Shown here: one piece after another, positions 52,837 through 61,443 of the stretch | Position numbering within the stretch: the first letter of the stretch is position 1 | How the letters are laid out: every line of letters starts with the position of its first letter | Assembly (NCBI GenBank): GCA_033283165.1 | Contig: JAWMQL010000002.1 | Coordinates: 310,001 to 374,000, forward strand | Direction of reading: 5' to 3' | Source of the DNA: JAWMQL01 sp033283165 | GTDB taxonomy: Bacteria > Pseudomonadota > Gammaproteobacteria > Pseudomonadales > Halieaceae | DNA length: 64,000 bases | Program-made: the position numbers and the translations under genes | The notes under the pieces: model-generated | Database searches by the model: none | What the model was told of the DNA's origin: nothing | What the model saw: only the letters and a program-made list of their open reading frames with translations

Positions 52837-53757
52837 CTAGTGGATCATACCCAGTTCTGTCAGGGTCTCCCTGACTTTCCCTACACCTGCCTCGGAGAGT
52901 GGCAGCAGCGGGGTTCTGGTATACCCTCCGGGTAAACCCTGCTGGTTCAGTGCCTCCTTGAAAATGGCCTGGGCCGCGCCGAAACGCCCCGTATAGCCCG
53001 GTGTGAACCAGGCTCTCATCAGGGTCGTATCTCGCTCGCCCAGCGCCCGTGCGCGCTCAAGGTCGCCCTCCCACAATGCATTGAAGAAGTCCGGATGTTC
53101 TCTTCCCAAAACTCCCCCGGCACCCATCGTGCCATCCGCGCCATGCTGCAACACCAGGGCGGCACCCAACTCATTCATAGGTATGCCGAAAACCCTGACT
53201 CTGTCCTTCAAGGTAAAAAAGACATCCATGAAATGTCTCAGATCGGGCGTAGAGTTCTTGATAGCGACAACCCTCTCGAGTTCGGCCAGTCTGGACAGCA
53301 GCGGCAGCGACATATCGACGTTGGTACCCGGCGGCCAGTTGTAGACGCAAATCGGAAGCCTGCTGGCATCGTTTACTTCCTGGTAAAACGCCAGGATTTC
53401 GTCCTCATTGGGCACCATGTAAGGCGGGGGGGTCAGCAGTGCCCCGTCGAAACCGCAGTCGGCGGCCCAGGCGATATTTTTAATGGCCTCCTCTGCCCGG
53501 AACGCAGTGCAGCCCGCGATGAGGGTTAGCTTTCCGCCCAGCTGTTCACCGGCGATGGCCAGCAGCCGCCTCTTCTCTTCGCCGGTCATGCTGAACCACT
53601 CACCCTGCGTCCCCAGCACTACGATACCATGCATGCCCTGCTCATATAACCAGGAATACAGCGCCTGCACGGCCGACTCGTCGAGTTCCCCGAACGCGGT
53701 AAATGGTGTGGTGACGGCGGGAATGTAACCACGCCAACTGACGGAATGCCGATCCAT
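52837..53757 (-). CDS. DapA (DHDPS/NAL)-family lyase or deaminase
   Basis: A 306-residue TIM-barrel Schiff-base enzyme. The catalytic lysine is K167 (VAIKNSTPD), the conserved tyrosine Y139 (CVYNWPPGTN), and the glycine-rich substrate loop is VLGTQGEWFS. Family members include dihydrodipicolinate synthase, N-acetylneuraminate lyase and pyrroline-4-hydroxy-2-carboxylate deaminase. Beside a DadA-type dehydrogenase the deaminase role is attractive, but the epimerase and semialdehyde dehydrogenase of hydroxyproline breakdown are not in the window. Confidence 0.85.
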   Translation of the reverse strand: MDRHSVSWRGYIPAVTTPFTAFGELDESAVQALYSWLYEQGMHGIVVLGTQGEWFSMTGEEKRRLLAIAGEQLGGKLTLIAGCTAFRAEEAIKNIAWAADCGFDGALLTPPPYMVPNEDEILAFYQEVNDASRLPICVYNWPPGTNVDMSLPLLSRLAELERVVAIKNSTPDLRHFMDVFFTLKDRVRVFGIPMNELGAALVLQHGADGTMGAGGVLGREHPDFFNALWEGDLERARALGERDTTLMRAWFTPGYTGRFGAAQAIFKEALNQQGLPGGYTRTPLLPLSEAGVGKVRETLTELGMIH

Positions 53758-53812
53758 ACTATGCCTCCAACCCTGGGATCACTGTGCCAGCGTATGCTTT
53801 CAACAGGCTTGC

Positions 53813-53854
53813 TTCAATAACATCGAAATGATATTTTTGTTGCTTCCTATGCAA
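53813..53854. promoter_or_regulatory. LysR operator-like element A
   Basis: TTCAATAACA - 15 bases - TGTTG - 8 bases - GCAA lies in the divergent gap between the DapA-family gene and the lysR gene. The same words at the same spacings recur at 59431-59472 in front of the TonB receptor gene. AACA and TGTT are mutually inverted, as in LysR sites. Probable binding site of the local LysR regulator. Confidence 0.6.
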
Positions 53855-53890
53855 TATATATTTTCTGGTTACCGGAGCCAGGTTGACGCC

Positions 53891-54802
53891 ATGCTAAGTG
53901 ATACACGCCTTCGCTACCTTTACGAGTCCGCCCAGTTGGGTACCATGCGAGCTGCCAGCGAGAAACTCGATGTCGCCACGTCTTCAGTCAGCCGCCAGAT
54001 AGGAGAACTCGAGTCAGAACTGGGCCTCGCACTGACGGAAAAGGGGCGGCGCAAGATCAAGTTGACTGAGGCGGGCGAACTCGCTTGTGACTACTACCGT
54101 CAGAAGCTTGCCCAGGAGGAGGTGTTTTTATCGGCGCTCGGTGACTTAAAGAGCATCCGGACCGGCAAAATCAAGCTGGCCGTGGGCGAGGCGTTCGTCA
54201 CCCAGCACTTCAGCGACATGCTGCAGGATTACATGCGGGACTACCAGGGCATGGAGGTGCAGGTTGAGGTCAGTAATACCAATACCGTCGTCGAGATGGT
54301 GCGCGAGGATGATGCTCACATGGGCCTCATCTTCGATATCCCCAGAGACCCAAAAATCCGGTCACGCCGCATCCTGGACCAACCGCTGCGCGTCATCGTC
54401 AACAAGGAACATAGACTGAGCCGCAGGAAAAGTGTAAGCCTGGCTGATCTTAGCGCTGAGAGCATTGGTCTCCCCGAGGATCGCTACCGCATACGCCAGC
54501 TCATTCGCAGTGCCGAGCAGGAGGAAGGCGTTTTCCTGGAGGCAGACCTGGTGACAAATTCACTGGCGTTGATTAGCGATTTTGTTAAGTCGGGCCGGGG
54601 TATCACGATCATGCCCGAGGTAGTCATGCACCGGGAATTGGTATCCGGGGAACTGGTCGCTCTGACTACGGACAATAAAATTCTCAACTCCACCAAGACC
54701 AGCCTGATTACACGACTCGGCCGCCAGCTGACAATAGGTGCGCACAAACTGCTGATGCGTATCGAGGGCCACCTGAGCGATATCGCACGAGATACAATCT
54801 GA
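53891..54802 (+). CDS. LysR-family regulator of the catabolic locus
   Basis: A 303-residue LysR protein. The HTH is QLGTMRAASEKLDVATSSVS followed by RQIGELESEL, and the effector domain begins at about 90 (GKIKLAVGEAF). The start at 53891 fits the usual LysR N-terminus; the frame is open from 53828, but that part overlaps the operator-like element. It diverges from the dehydrogenase arm and converges with the transport/RidA arm, placing it between the two gene sets it probably controls. Confidence 0.88.
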   Translation: MLSDTRLRYLYESAQLGTMRAASEKLDVATSSVSRQIGELESELGLALTEKGRRKIKLTEAGELACDYYRQKLAQEEVFLSALGDLKSIRTGKIKLAVGEAFVTQHFSDMLQDYMRDYQGMEVQVEVSNTNTVVEMVREDDAHMGLIFDIPRDPKIRSRRILDQPLRVIVNKEHRLSRRKSVSLADLSAESIGLPEDRYRIRQLIRSAEQEEGVFLEADLVTNSLALISDFVKSGRGITIMPEVVMHRELVSGELVALTTDNKILNSTKTSLITRLGRQLTIGAHKLLMRIEGHLSDIARDTI

Positions 54803-54821
54803 AACGATAGTCGGATCAGAA

Positions 54822-55229
54822 TCAGCCGGCGATTTCAGCAGTCACTTCGATTTCTATCAGGAACTCCGGCATTGCGAGGCATTGCACGCCAATCCAGGTA
54901 TTGGCGGCAGGCTCACTATCGCCATAGAAGTCGGCAATGGCCATGCCGACAGGCTCCAGATACTCCGGTCTGTGATCCACGACATAGGTGCGCATGCGTA
55001 CCACGTCTGCAGGTGTGGCTTTCGCCTCCGCCAGCACTACACGAAGATTTTCCAGTGCCTGCCTGGCCTGCGCGGCGATGTCGTTGGCACCGACCAGCTT
55101 ACAATTCTTATCCCAGGCAACCTGCCCTGCGCAATGAATCGTCTTTTTACCGGCTGAAGTGGCCGCATGTGAAAATCCATACTGCCTGCTATCGTACAGA
55201 GAAGCGGGGTTTATCGTCTGTCTGGGCAT
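54822..55229 (-). CDS. RidA-family enamine/imine deaminase
   Basis: A 135-residue RidA/YjgF-like protein (KTIHCAGQVAWDKNCKLVG; ALENLRVVLAEA; VVRMRTYVVD; NTWIGVQCLAMPEFLIEIEV). Such proteins hydrolyse reactive enamines and imines, exactly the product class of a DadA-type dehydrogenase, which fits its presence in this locus. Last gene of the TonB receptor-led operon, 19 bases after the VOC gene, and convergent with lysR. Confidence 0.88.
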   Translation of the reverse strand: MPRQTINPASLYDSRQYGFSHAATSAGKKTIHCAGQVAWDKNCKLVGANDIAAQARQALENLRVVLAEAKATPADVVRMRTYVVDHRPEYLEPVGMAIADFYGDSEPAANTWIGVQCLAMPEFLIEIEVTAEIAG

Positions 55230-55248
55230 TACCTACTCCATGATCACT

Positions 55249-55743
55249 TTATAGATATTCAACCAGTTCGAGCTGGTTGCCGAAGGGGTCGAGAACATAC
55301 CAGGACCGGGATGATGGACAGGGACCATCGGTCATTTCGATCGGGCCACTCATCGGCTTGCAGTCGTGCTGCTCAAGGTATTCGATCGCACATTGAACGT
55401 CGTCCACCTCCAGGCAAAGATGGCGAGCACCGACGTCGCAGTTCAGCGGCGGAGCCTGCCTGGCGGTCTCCGGCAGCTCGTAGCGGAACAGCTCCAGGCC
55501 CAATTCCTCCGTCAGCTGCAACATGGCAATGTGCAGGCGAGCGCCCTTCACATTGACGTGAGCCTCGGTCCAGTCGCGGCCATCCTTCATAGCGGGCAGT
55601 TCCCGGGCGTCGAAAGGACCCATCCGGTACACCAGCCTCGCTCCCATAACTTCAGTGTAAAACGCCACCGCTGCCTCCAGATCCGACACGGTCAAAGATA
55701 CATGGTCGACGCGTTTAAACCTTGGCTTGATAACAGTGTCCAA
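55249..55743 (-). CDS. VOC-family (glyoxalase-like) protein
   Basis: A 164-residue two-repeat VOC protein: RVDHVSLTVSDLEAAVAFYT in the first half, GARHLCLEVDDVQCAIEYL and VLDPFGNQLELVEYL in the second. Candidate metal ligands are His (DHVSL, RHLCL) and Glu (LELVEYL). The start is a TTG at 55743 with AAGGAGGA six bases upstream. Possible lyase, dioxygenase or isomerase in the pathway; substrate not evident. Confidence 0.82.
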   Translation of the reverse strand: MDTVIKPRFKRVDHVSLTVSDLEAAVAFYTEVMGARLVYRMGPFDARELPAMKDGRDWTEAHVNVKGARLHIAMLQLTEELGLELFRYELPETARQAPPLNCDVGARHLCLEVDDVQCAIEYLEQHDCKPMSGPIEMTDGPCPSSRSWYVLDPFGNQLELVEYL

Positions 55744-55767
55744 AGCAGCTCCTCCTTCGGCTCAGCT

Positions 55768-57135
55768 TTAAAGTTCCAGCAATTGCAGATAATCCGGCAC
55801 TTTCACCACCGCGAGAAGAATCGAGAGACCCAGACCTGCGAACAGTATGAGATTGCGCCACCACCCCGCGCGGTAATCGCCCATAACCCGCGCCTGGTTG
55901 ACGAGATAGATGACGACGAGAAAGACAACCGGAATTACCAACACATTGATGCCCATCAGCAACACCACTTTGAGCAGCGCCGGAAAACTCCAGAAGGGTG
56001 CCAGCAGGGCCGGGATTACAATCATCACCGCAAGCAGGCGATGATAAGTGCGATTTTCATTGCAGAATCGCCAGTTGGCGCCCACCATATCCAGGCAAAA
56101 ATACACCGATACCTGGGCGGCCACGACCAGCGTGGTCATCGCGGCCATAAAGACTCCGGCTGCAAATATACCGGGACCCACAAAGGCAACGCGATCTGGC
56201 AAAGCTCTCAATAGCACACGGCCGGCCTCATGGACCGCGTCAATACTCGCGTGGTCCGGCAATGGGTAGAGCGCAAAGCCGCCGGCGACCATGATAAAGA
56301 TTGCATAGGCGCCGAAAATAACGCCGAGGTTGATAATAGAGCGTCGCAGGTCGCGTTGCAGGGTTGAGGCACTGTGGTCCGCATCGGAGCTCATATAGGG
56401 TATTCCCAGCAACGCCGCTGGGGCAATCGCACTGCCCACCACAGCAATTATTGAGCCACTGGCGATGCGTGTCTGATCTGTACCCGGAACCGGCAGGTCC
56501 GCGGGAATACGCGGTACGAAACCCCGCAAAATGTCGGCGTACTCACTGAATCCGCGAAGGGCCACGAACAGGAAACAGAAAAACATCATGACCATGAGCA
56601 AGCTCATGGCCTGTTGCATCCGCTGGTAGCCCTGGGAAAGTATCAGCCAGAGAATGCCGACGGCACAGGCGATCGAGAGTGCAATCTCAGCCCAATGATA
56701 GGTCCCCGCATCTTGCAGCCCCGCGCCTCGTTCCGGGGGATATATCCCGACCAGCGACATCAGCGCCGAGGTCATGACAGAAAATTGCCCCATGATGATC
56801 AGCAGATGCACTGGCACGATAACGACGAGCAGCAGCCATGCAAGTCCGGGATTGATATGGCCGCGTATCAGGGAAAACATACCCTTGTCGCGGGTGAGCG
56901 CACCAATTCGGGAAGAGCTGTCGACACTGATGACGAAGATCGGCAGCATTAGGGGAATAACCCATAACAGCTCGTAGCGAAACCAGGCACCAGCGAGAAT
57001 GAAAGAGGCCACTGCACCTGCGCCCATGGTACCCGCCGCCATCACGGCCGACGGCCCTACTATATTTCGGAAAATGCGGGCAGTGGCTCTCACCGGTCCA
57101 AATGAATGAGCCCATTGGGCGTCTGAGATACTCAT
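55768..57135 (-). CDS. NRAMP-fold transporter lacking the metal-binding motifs
   Basis: A 455-residue, 11-12-helix protein whose first helices (NIVGPSAVMAAGTMGAGAVA; FRYELLWVIPLML; SSSRIGALTRDKGMF) match the NRAMP family. The TM1 DPGN motif is replaced by GAGA (residues 38-41) and the TM6 MPH motif by APA (238-240). Classical Mn/Fe transport is therefore unlikely, and an organic substrate taken up after the TonB receptor is plausible. ATG at 57135 chosen; a TTG at 57144 is possible. Confidence 0.8.
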   Translation of the reverse strand: MSISDAQWAHSFGPVRATARIFRNIVGPSAVMAAGTMGAGAVASFILAGAWFRYELLWVIPLMLPIFVISVDSSSRIGALTRDKGMFSLIRGHINPGLAWLLLVVIVPVHLLIIMGQFSVMTSALMSLVGIYPPERGAGLQDAGTYHWAEIALSIACAVGILWLILSQGYQRMQQAMSLLMVMMFFCFLFVALRGFSEYADILRGFVPRIPADLPVPGTDQTRIASGSIIAVVGSAIAPAALLGIPYMSSDADHSASTLQRDLRRSIINLGVIFGAYAIFIMVAGGFALYPLPDHASIDAVHEAGRVLLRALPDRVAFVGPGIFAAGVFMAAMTTLVVAAQVSVYFCLDMVGANWRFCNENRTYHRLLAVMIVIPALLAPFWSFPALLKVVLLMGINVLVIPVVFLVVIYLVNQARVMGDYRAGWWRNLILFAGLGLSILLAVVKVPDYLQLLEL

Positions 57136-57152
57136 TGCCGGCAACCTGACTA

Positions 57153-59330
57153 TTAAAAGAATCGTTTACTGAGGGTCAGGGAAATCGTCCGCGGCCGCAG
57201 CGGTATAAAGCCGTCGGGCGTCAATCCCGGGATAATTCTGAATACGTCGATCACCGTATCTTCGTCAAACACGTTGTCCACGGCGAGTGTCGCCGTCCAA
57301 CTGTCTCCCTCCACACCGGCCCGAACATTGACCAGCGTATAGGAATCGAGCTCCAGATCGAGTGGATTATCGGGGCGTAACTCGGTATTTCTCCCGCCCA
57401 TGTAGCTGACATCGAGGCCGACCAGGCCCTCGACAGAACTGCCCTGGAAGGGAAACCGGTACTGGCCTGTAAGGGTAACCGTGCTGTCGGGGATGTAGGG
57501 AATAGCATCACCTTTTATGCCGGTGCCGGGAATTGGATTGTCCCGGGAAAGCTCCGCATCGGTATAGCTCGCGACGAGACCCACTTCGAGACGATCCGTC
57601 ACCTGGGCATTGAGATCGACCTCCAGGCCGTAAATATCTGCACCGCCCCCATTGGCGCGGAACGGAAACATAATCGCCGGGTCATCCGCATCCTGCGCCT
57701 GGTCCTGAATTTGAATGTCGGCCCAGTCGATATAGTAGAGCGAAGCATTGGCGATCATTCTGCCATCCAGCAAGGTGCTTTTGAGCCCGATTTCGTAGTT
57801 ATCCAGCGAGTCGGAACCGTATCCGGAAGGAATATCGACATCTGCAATTTCCGCTGCCGTCTGGTCATTGGTGCCGCCCGCACGGAAGCCTTGTGACCAT
57901 TGCGCGAACACCATGATGTCATCGTCAAGGTGATAAGAAAGGTTCAATTTGCCAATGACATCGCTCTCGTCGAAACCCTGGACCGGTCCGCGTCCGGCAC
58001 CCGGGTTGCCTCCAAAATCCTGCACCGCGGTAGCCACTTCAGCAATATCGATATCAAACCACCGGGCTCCGGCGGTCAATGTCAGAGAATCTGTAAAATC
58101 ATAGGAAAGCTCTGAAAAAACCGCTGTTTCCTCGATTTCGCTTGCGACATTTCTGTCCAGAGAGAAGCCCTTGACTCTGGTGAACTTACCCGTGTCGGGA
58201 TCTGACGGAAATATCTGGCTGCGGAAGAACCTGTCCTCATTCTGGTGAAAAACACCAAAGAGAACCTGAAACCGGGAGTCCCAATCGGAGGCGAAGCGGA
58301 TTTCGTAGCTGTCCAGTTCCCTGTCTTTAGGTTGGGTGATGACCGAGTAGGGACCTACAACTGCGGAGGCGTCCCGATTAAACTCCGTGTCTCTCTCATA
58401 ACGCGATAGGGTCGCAGTAATGTCTCCATAGTCAGTACCATAGTCGATGGTGGCGTTATAGAGCCTCATTTTGTCCTTGAAGGGATTACTCGATAGATCC
58501 GCCTGAAAGTAATCGGGCAAAGACATTTCAGCATAATCTACGTCATTGAAGTAAGCGGGGCCCTCGGATTGCATATCCTGGTACATTGCCATCAGGCTGA
58601 TGCTCAAATCGCTGGTCGGCGTGTACAGCAGTATAGCCCGAGCGGCATCGGTCTCATCGGAATTGACGCCGTCTCCAAAGCGATTATCAATGTAACCGTC
58701 GTCATTCAGGTATAAACCGCTTACTCGAAGGGCGAGTTTATCCTCGACCAGAGGGAAACTGGCTGCCGCTTCGATCTGGCTACCCAGGCTCCCCCTGTCC
58801 GGTTCCCGCAACGTGGCCCTGACATTGAATTCAGGGTTTGCGAGATCCGGTTTATTGGTAATGTATCGAATTGTGCCTGACAGGGAGCTTGAACCAAATG
58901 TCGTACCCTGTGGACCTTTCAATACCTCCACCCTGTCGAGATCAAACAATTTGATGTCGGGCTGACGACCGCCGCCATCCTGGGCATTTTCACCGGTAAC
59001 GATTACCTCATCCAGATACAGGCCAACCGTACCCGCGCCGGTGGCATTTACTCCACGCACGATGTAGCGCTTGTCCCCCGGGCCCTGATCAAATACGTTC
59101 AGTCCGGATATCAATCGAAAGAAATCGTTGAAGTCCGTGGCGCCCATCTGGATGAGTTTGTCTCCCGACAGCGCCTGAACAGAGATGGGAATATCCTGGA
59201 GTTTCTGGGCGCCGCGCTTCGAAGCCGTTACCAATATTTCTTCCAGTAGAGGCTCTTGCTGGGCTGTTACAGTTAAAGCGGCAAAAGCAAGGGGCAATGG
59301 CAACAGCCTGAATCCTGTCAACAGCTTCAT
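57153..59330 (-). CDS. TonB-dependent outer-membrane receptor of the catabolic locus
   Basis: A 725-residue receptor. Signal peptide (LPLAFAALTVTAQQ), TonB-box-like EEILVTASK, plug (GLYLDEVIVTGENAQDGGG; VEVLKGPQGTTFGSSSLSGT) and a barrel ending in LSKRFF. It is the first gene of a minus-strand operon with the NRAMP-like transporter, VOC and RidA genes. An operator-like element shared with the lysR/dapA gap lies about 100 bases upstream. It is presumed to import the substrate of this locus. Confidence 0.9.
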   Translation of the reverse strand: MKLLTGFRLLPLPLAFAALTVTAQQEPLLEEILVTASKRGAQKLQDIPISVQALSGDKLIQMGATDFNDFFRLISGLNVFDQGPGDKRYIVRGVNATGAGTVGLYLDEVIVTGENAQDGGGRQPDIKLFDLDRVEVLKGPQGTTFGSSSLSGTIRYITNKPDLANPEFNVRATLREPDRGSLGSQIEAAASFPLVEDKLALRVSGLYLNDDGYIDNRFGDGVNSDETDAARAILLYTPTSDLSISLMAMYQDMQSEGPAYFNDVDYAEMSLPDYFQADLSSNPFKDKMRLYNATIDYGTDYGDITATLSRYERDTEFNRDASAVVGPYSVITQPKDRELDSYEIRFASDWDSRFQVLFGVFHQNEDRFFRSQIFPSDPDTGKFTRVKGFSLDRNVASEIEETAVFSELSYDFTDSLTLTAGARWFDIDIAEVATAVQDFGGNPGAGRGPVQGFDESDVIGKLNLSYHLDDDIMVFAQWSQGFRAGGTNDQTAAEIADVDIPSGYGSDSLDNYEIGLKSTLLDGRMIANASLYYIDWADIQIQDQAQDADDPAIMFPFRANGGGADIYGLEVDLNAQVTDRLEVGLVASYTDAELSRDNPIPGTGIKGDAIPYIPDSTVTLTGQYRFPFQGSSVEGLVGLDVSYMGGRNTELRPDNPLDLELDSYTLVNVRAGVEGDSWTATLAVDNVFDEDTVIDVFRIIPGLTPDGFIPLRPRTISLTLSKRFF

Positions 59331-59430
59331 ATCGTTACTCCTTCGAGTGCATTACTAAGGGCTTACATCGTCAACCAACGGACTGTGTAGGCGATGAGGC
59401 TGATGCCAGTGTAGAGAAGTCATTATTTGT

Positions 59431-59472
59431 TTCAATAACACCAAATGTTAATTTATGTTGTCTTTAAAGCAA
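59431..59472. promoter_or_regulatory. LysR operator-like element B
   Basis: TTCAATAACA - 15 bases - TGTTG - 8 bases - GCAA, identical in words and spacing to element A at 53813. The right half, TGTTG-N8-GCAACA, is a clear inverted repeat. Located about 100 bases upstream of the TonB receptor ATG. Confidence 0.6.
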
Positions 59473-59796
59473 CATTCTTCAGCTCCACTGCAACTGTAAA
59501 ATAACGCCGGCAGAGCATTCGTGAGATTTTCGAGCGGGAGGGCTTCGTCGCGGACATTAATCTGGCGTGATCATCACTCCGGCCAAGGGACAGAGTGTTT
59601 TACCCGAGACATCCTTTACAGCGTATAACGTACCGCCAGCCGACTGAGCCCCGGCCGCATTCTTAACCGGGACAAGGAGCGAGTTGATACTTTCAGCTGA
59701 TAAGCGGTCATTGAGCAAGAGCGCTGACACACCGACATCCGCTTGAGCGATGGCGGCCAGGAGTAGGGGACGGGATCCGACAGTTACCCTCAAGAT
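59473..59796. other. Gap with no supported gene
   Basis: One small open frame (59557-59793, minus) is present. It has no recognisable domain and no good ribosome site, so it is not called. It may be scrambled remains of the gene whose start lies to its right. Confidence 0.4.
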
Positions 59797-60000
59797 TCAG
59801 GGTACGCGGTCCGTGATCCCCAGGCGGTTGTCGCCGATTTTCTGCTTGCGCAGGCCATTGGGGCCATCCGTCAGCATGATGGATGGCAGACCCGGGTGTG
59901 CCGGACCCTTAAAATTCTAGAAGCCCTCGCCACAGCAAAAGCTTGCCTTATGTTCGCGGCTCAAGCCTCCCAGGATGTCGAAGACACGCGTATCTGTCAT
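59797..60000 (-). pseudogene. N-terminal fragment of a GH3 beta-glucosidase
   Basis: From an ATG at 60000 the frame reads MTDTRVFDILGGLSREHKAS and then CCGEGF before TAG at 59917-59919. It continues in the same frame with LPSIMLTDGPNGLRKQ and RLGITDRVP to TGA at 59797. These are the first conserved blocks of family 3 beta-glucosidases; the family normally has Trp at the TAG position (TGG to TAG). Nothing of the remaining 700 or so residues follows. A dead fragment. Confidence 0.7.
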
Positions 60001-60258
60001 GTTGTGGCCCTTGTCGGGTTTACCGGTACGGTGAGGTGAATACAATGGGTCGCGACGGGATTGGCCACCGACGCCAGTTGCAGGTAACAGGCTTGCAAGT
60101 AGCCCTTGGCAAAAAATACTTGCAGGGCAAAGAGTAGGAATAAGAGAAGTCGCTGACAACATATGGCTGGCCGGAAGGCCGGACCGCAGCTTTATGGATT
60201 ATGATCCAGGATTCTTTGATGAAGATGTGGGGCGGGTAGAATCCGCCGCCAATCCTTT

Positions 60259-60291
60259 TATACCGGAACTGTAAACCATGTTTCCGGTATA
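60259..60291. repeat. 10-bp perfect inverted repeat next to tRNA-Lys
   Basis: TATACCGGAA and TTCCGGTATA flank a 13-base loop, 13 bases beyond the 3' end of tRNA-Lys. It lacks a U-run in the tRNA direction, so an intrinsic terminator is doubtful. A recombination or att-type site beside a tRNA is an alternative. Confidence 0.45.
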
Positions 60292-60304
60292 CACCCTTCG
60301 AATT

Positions 60305-60380
60305 TGGTGGGCCGTACTGGATTCGAACCAGTGACCAATTGGTTAAAAGCCAACTGCTCTACCAACTGAGCTAACGGCCC
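60305..60380 (-). tRNA. tRNA-Lys (anticodon TTT)
   Basis: The minus strand begins GGGCCGTTAGCTCAGTTGG and folds as a cloverleaf. The acceptor pairs GGGCCGT with ACGGCCC, the D arm is GCTCAGTTGGTAGAGC, the anticodon loop is CTTTTAA, and the T arm contains GGTTCGAATCC. Discriminator A and an encoded CCA end are present. The closest match is bacterial tRNA-Lys. Confidence 0.96.
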
Positions 60381-60452
60381 TGAAAGAGCCGCGTATCTTA
60401 CGGATTTGGAAGGAAAACTCAAGGGCTTTTTTAGCCCGCCCGAGGCCCGCAA

Positions 60453-61370
60453 TCAGGGCGCCGCGACTCCGGTACGGCCGGTAGGCGCCGCGCCGTGAGC
60501 GGACAGTTCCCGCAGGAAGGGTTCCAATTCGGGAAGGACCTCGGCCAGGCCATCGAAGGTCGGGGAAAGCCCCAGCAGGAGTTCCACGTGGTTGACGCCG
60601 TCCAGTTCCCGGTGCCGGACGGACGTGCCGCAGCGGGCCATGGCGGCGGCCATTTTTTCCGAGTGCATGGGCAGCACGGTGGTATCGGCAGCCCCGTGCA
60701 ACAGCAGGGCGGGGGCCCGGTCACCGCAGGCAAAATGCACCGGACGGGCCTGGTTGGGGTCATCCAGGCCGGCAAATACCGCCCGGGTGGGGCGGTAGTC
60801 CAGCGGGTCAAAGGTATAGGGGCCCGCCAGGCCGACCCAGCCGCGCAGCGGTAGTCCCCCGACCCCGGCGGACTCACGGTAGTGGCCATCCAGGGCCAGC
60901 AGGGACGCGATGTGGGCGCCGGCGGAGTGACCCAGCAGCACGATTCCGTTTTGGGCCTCGGGCACATGGGCCTGCAGCCAGGCCAGCGCCAGGGCGCCGT
61001 CCTCCACAAAACCCGGGAAGCGCACCTCGGGATAGACCCGGTAGTCCGGCAGCGCGACCGTGTACCCCAACCCGGCCAGGCTTTCACCCACGAAACGGTA
61101 GTTTTCGCGCTGTCCGTTCTGCCAGCTGCCACCGTAGAAAAACACCAGCAGCGGGGCTCCCTCGCGAACTTCCTCCGGGTAGAACAGGTCCAGCCGCTGC
61201 CGTGGCCCGTCGCCGTAGGCCAGGCCGGCTTGCACCCGCTCTGCGCCGTTGGGAGTCAGGCCGTTCACCAGTTTGAGCGGCGAACAACCGGCCAGCGCGG
61301 CCACCAGCAGTCCAGAGACGGCCAGTAGCGGCAAAATCCTGTAGAAGGGGCGTTTCGGGTCGATAGTCAT
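60453..61370 (-). CDS. Alpha/beta hydrolase lipoprotein (esterase-like)
   Basis: A 305-residue lipoprotein (signal LPLLAVSGLLVAALAGC) with an alpha/beta hydrolase fold. It has the oxyanion-side motif FFYGGSW, the nucleophile elbow GHSAGAH, and Asp/His in HGAADTTVLP and GVNHVELL. It resembles carboxylesterase/BD-FAE-like hydrolases. It ends 73 bases before tRNA-Lys. Confidence 0.88.
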   Translation of the reverse strand: MTIDPKRPFYRILPLLAVSGLLVAALAGCSPLKLVNGLTPNGAERVQAGLAYGDGPRQRLDLFYPEEVREGAPLLVFFYGGSWQNGQRENYRFVGESLAGLGYTVALPDYRVYPEVRFPGFVEDGALALAWLQAHVPEAQNGIVLLGHSAGAHIASLLALDGHYRESAGVGGLPLRGWVGLAGPYTFDPLDYRPTRAVFAGLDDPNQARPVHFACGDRAPALLLHGAADTTVLPMHSEKMAAAMARCGTSVRHRELDGVNHVELLLGLSPTFDGLAEVLPELEPFLRELSAHGAAPTGRTGVAAP

Positions 61371-61443
61371 GGTAATTCCGTCGGGGATTTCCTACCTTAA
61401 AGAACTGTGTCTGCCCAATCAATGATACGTAACGGGGAACTAC

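Noticed and set aside
59557..59793. Small minus-strand gene of 78 residues
   Set aside because: No domain, no good ribosome site, and located among gene debris next to the GH3 fragment.
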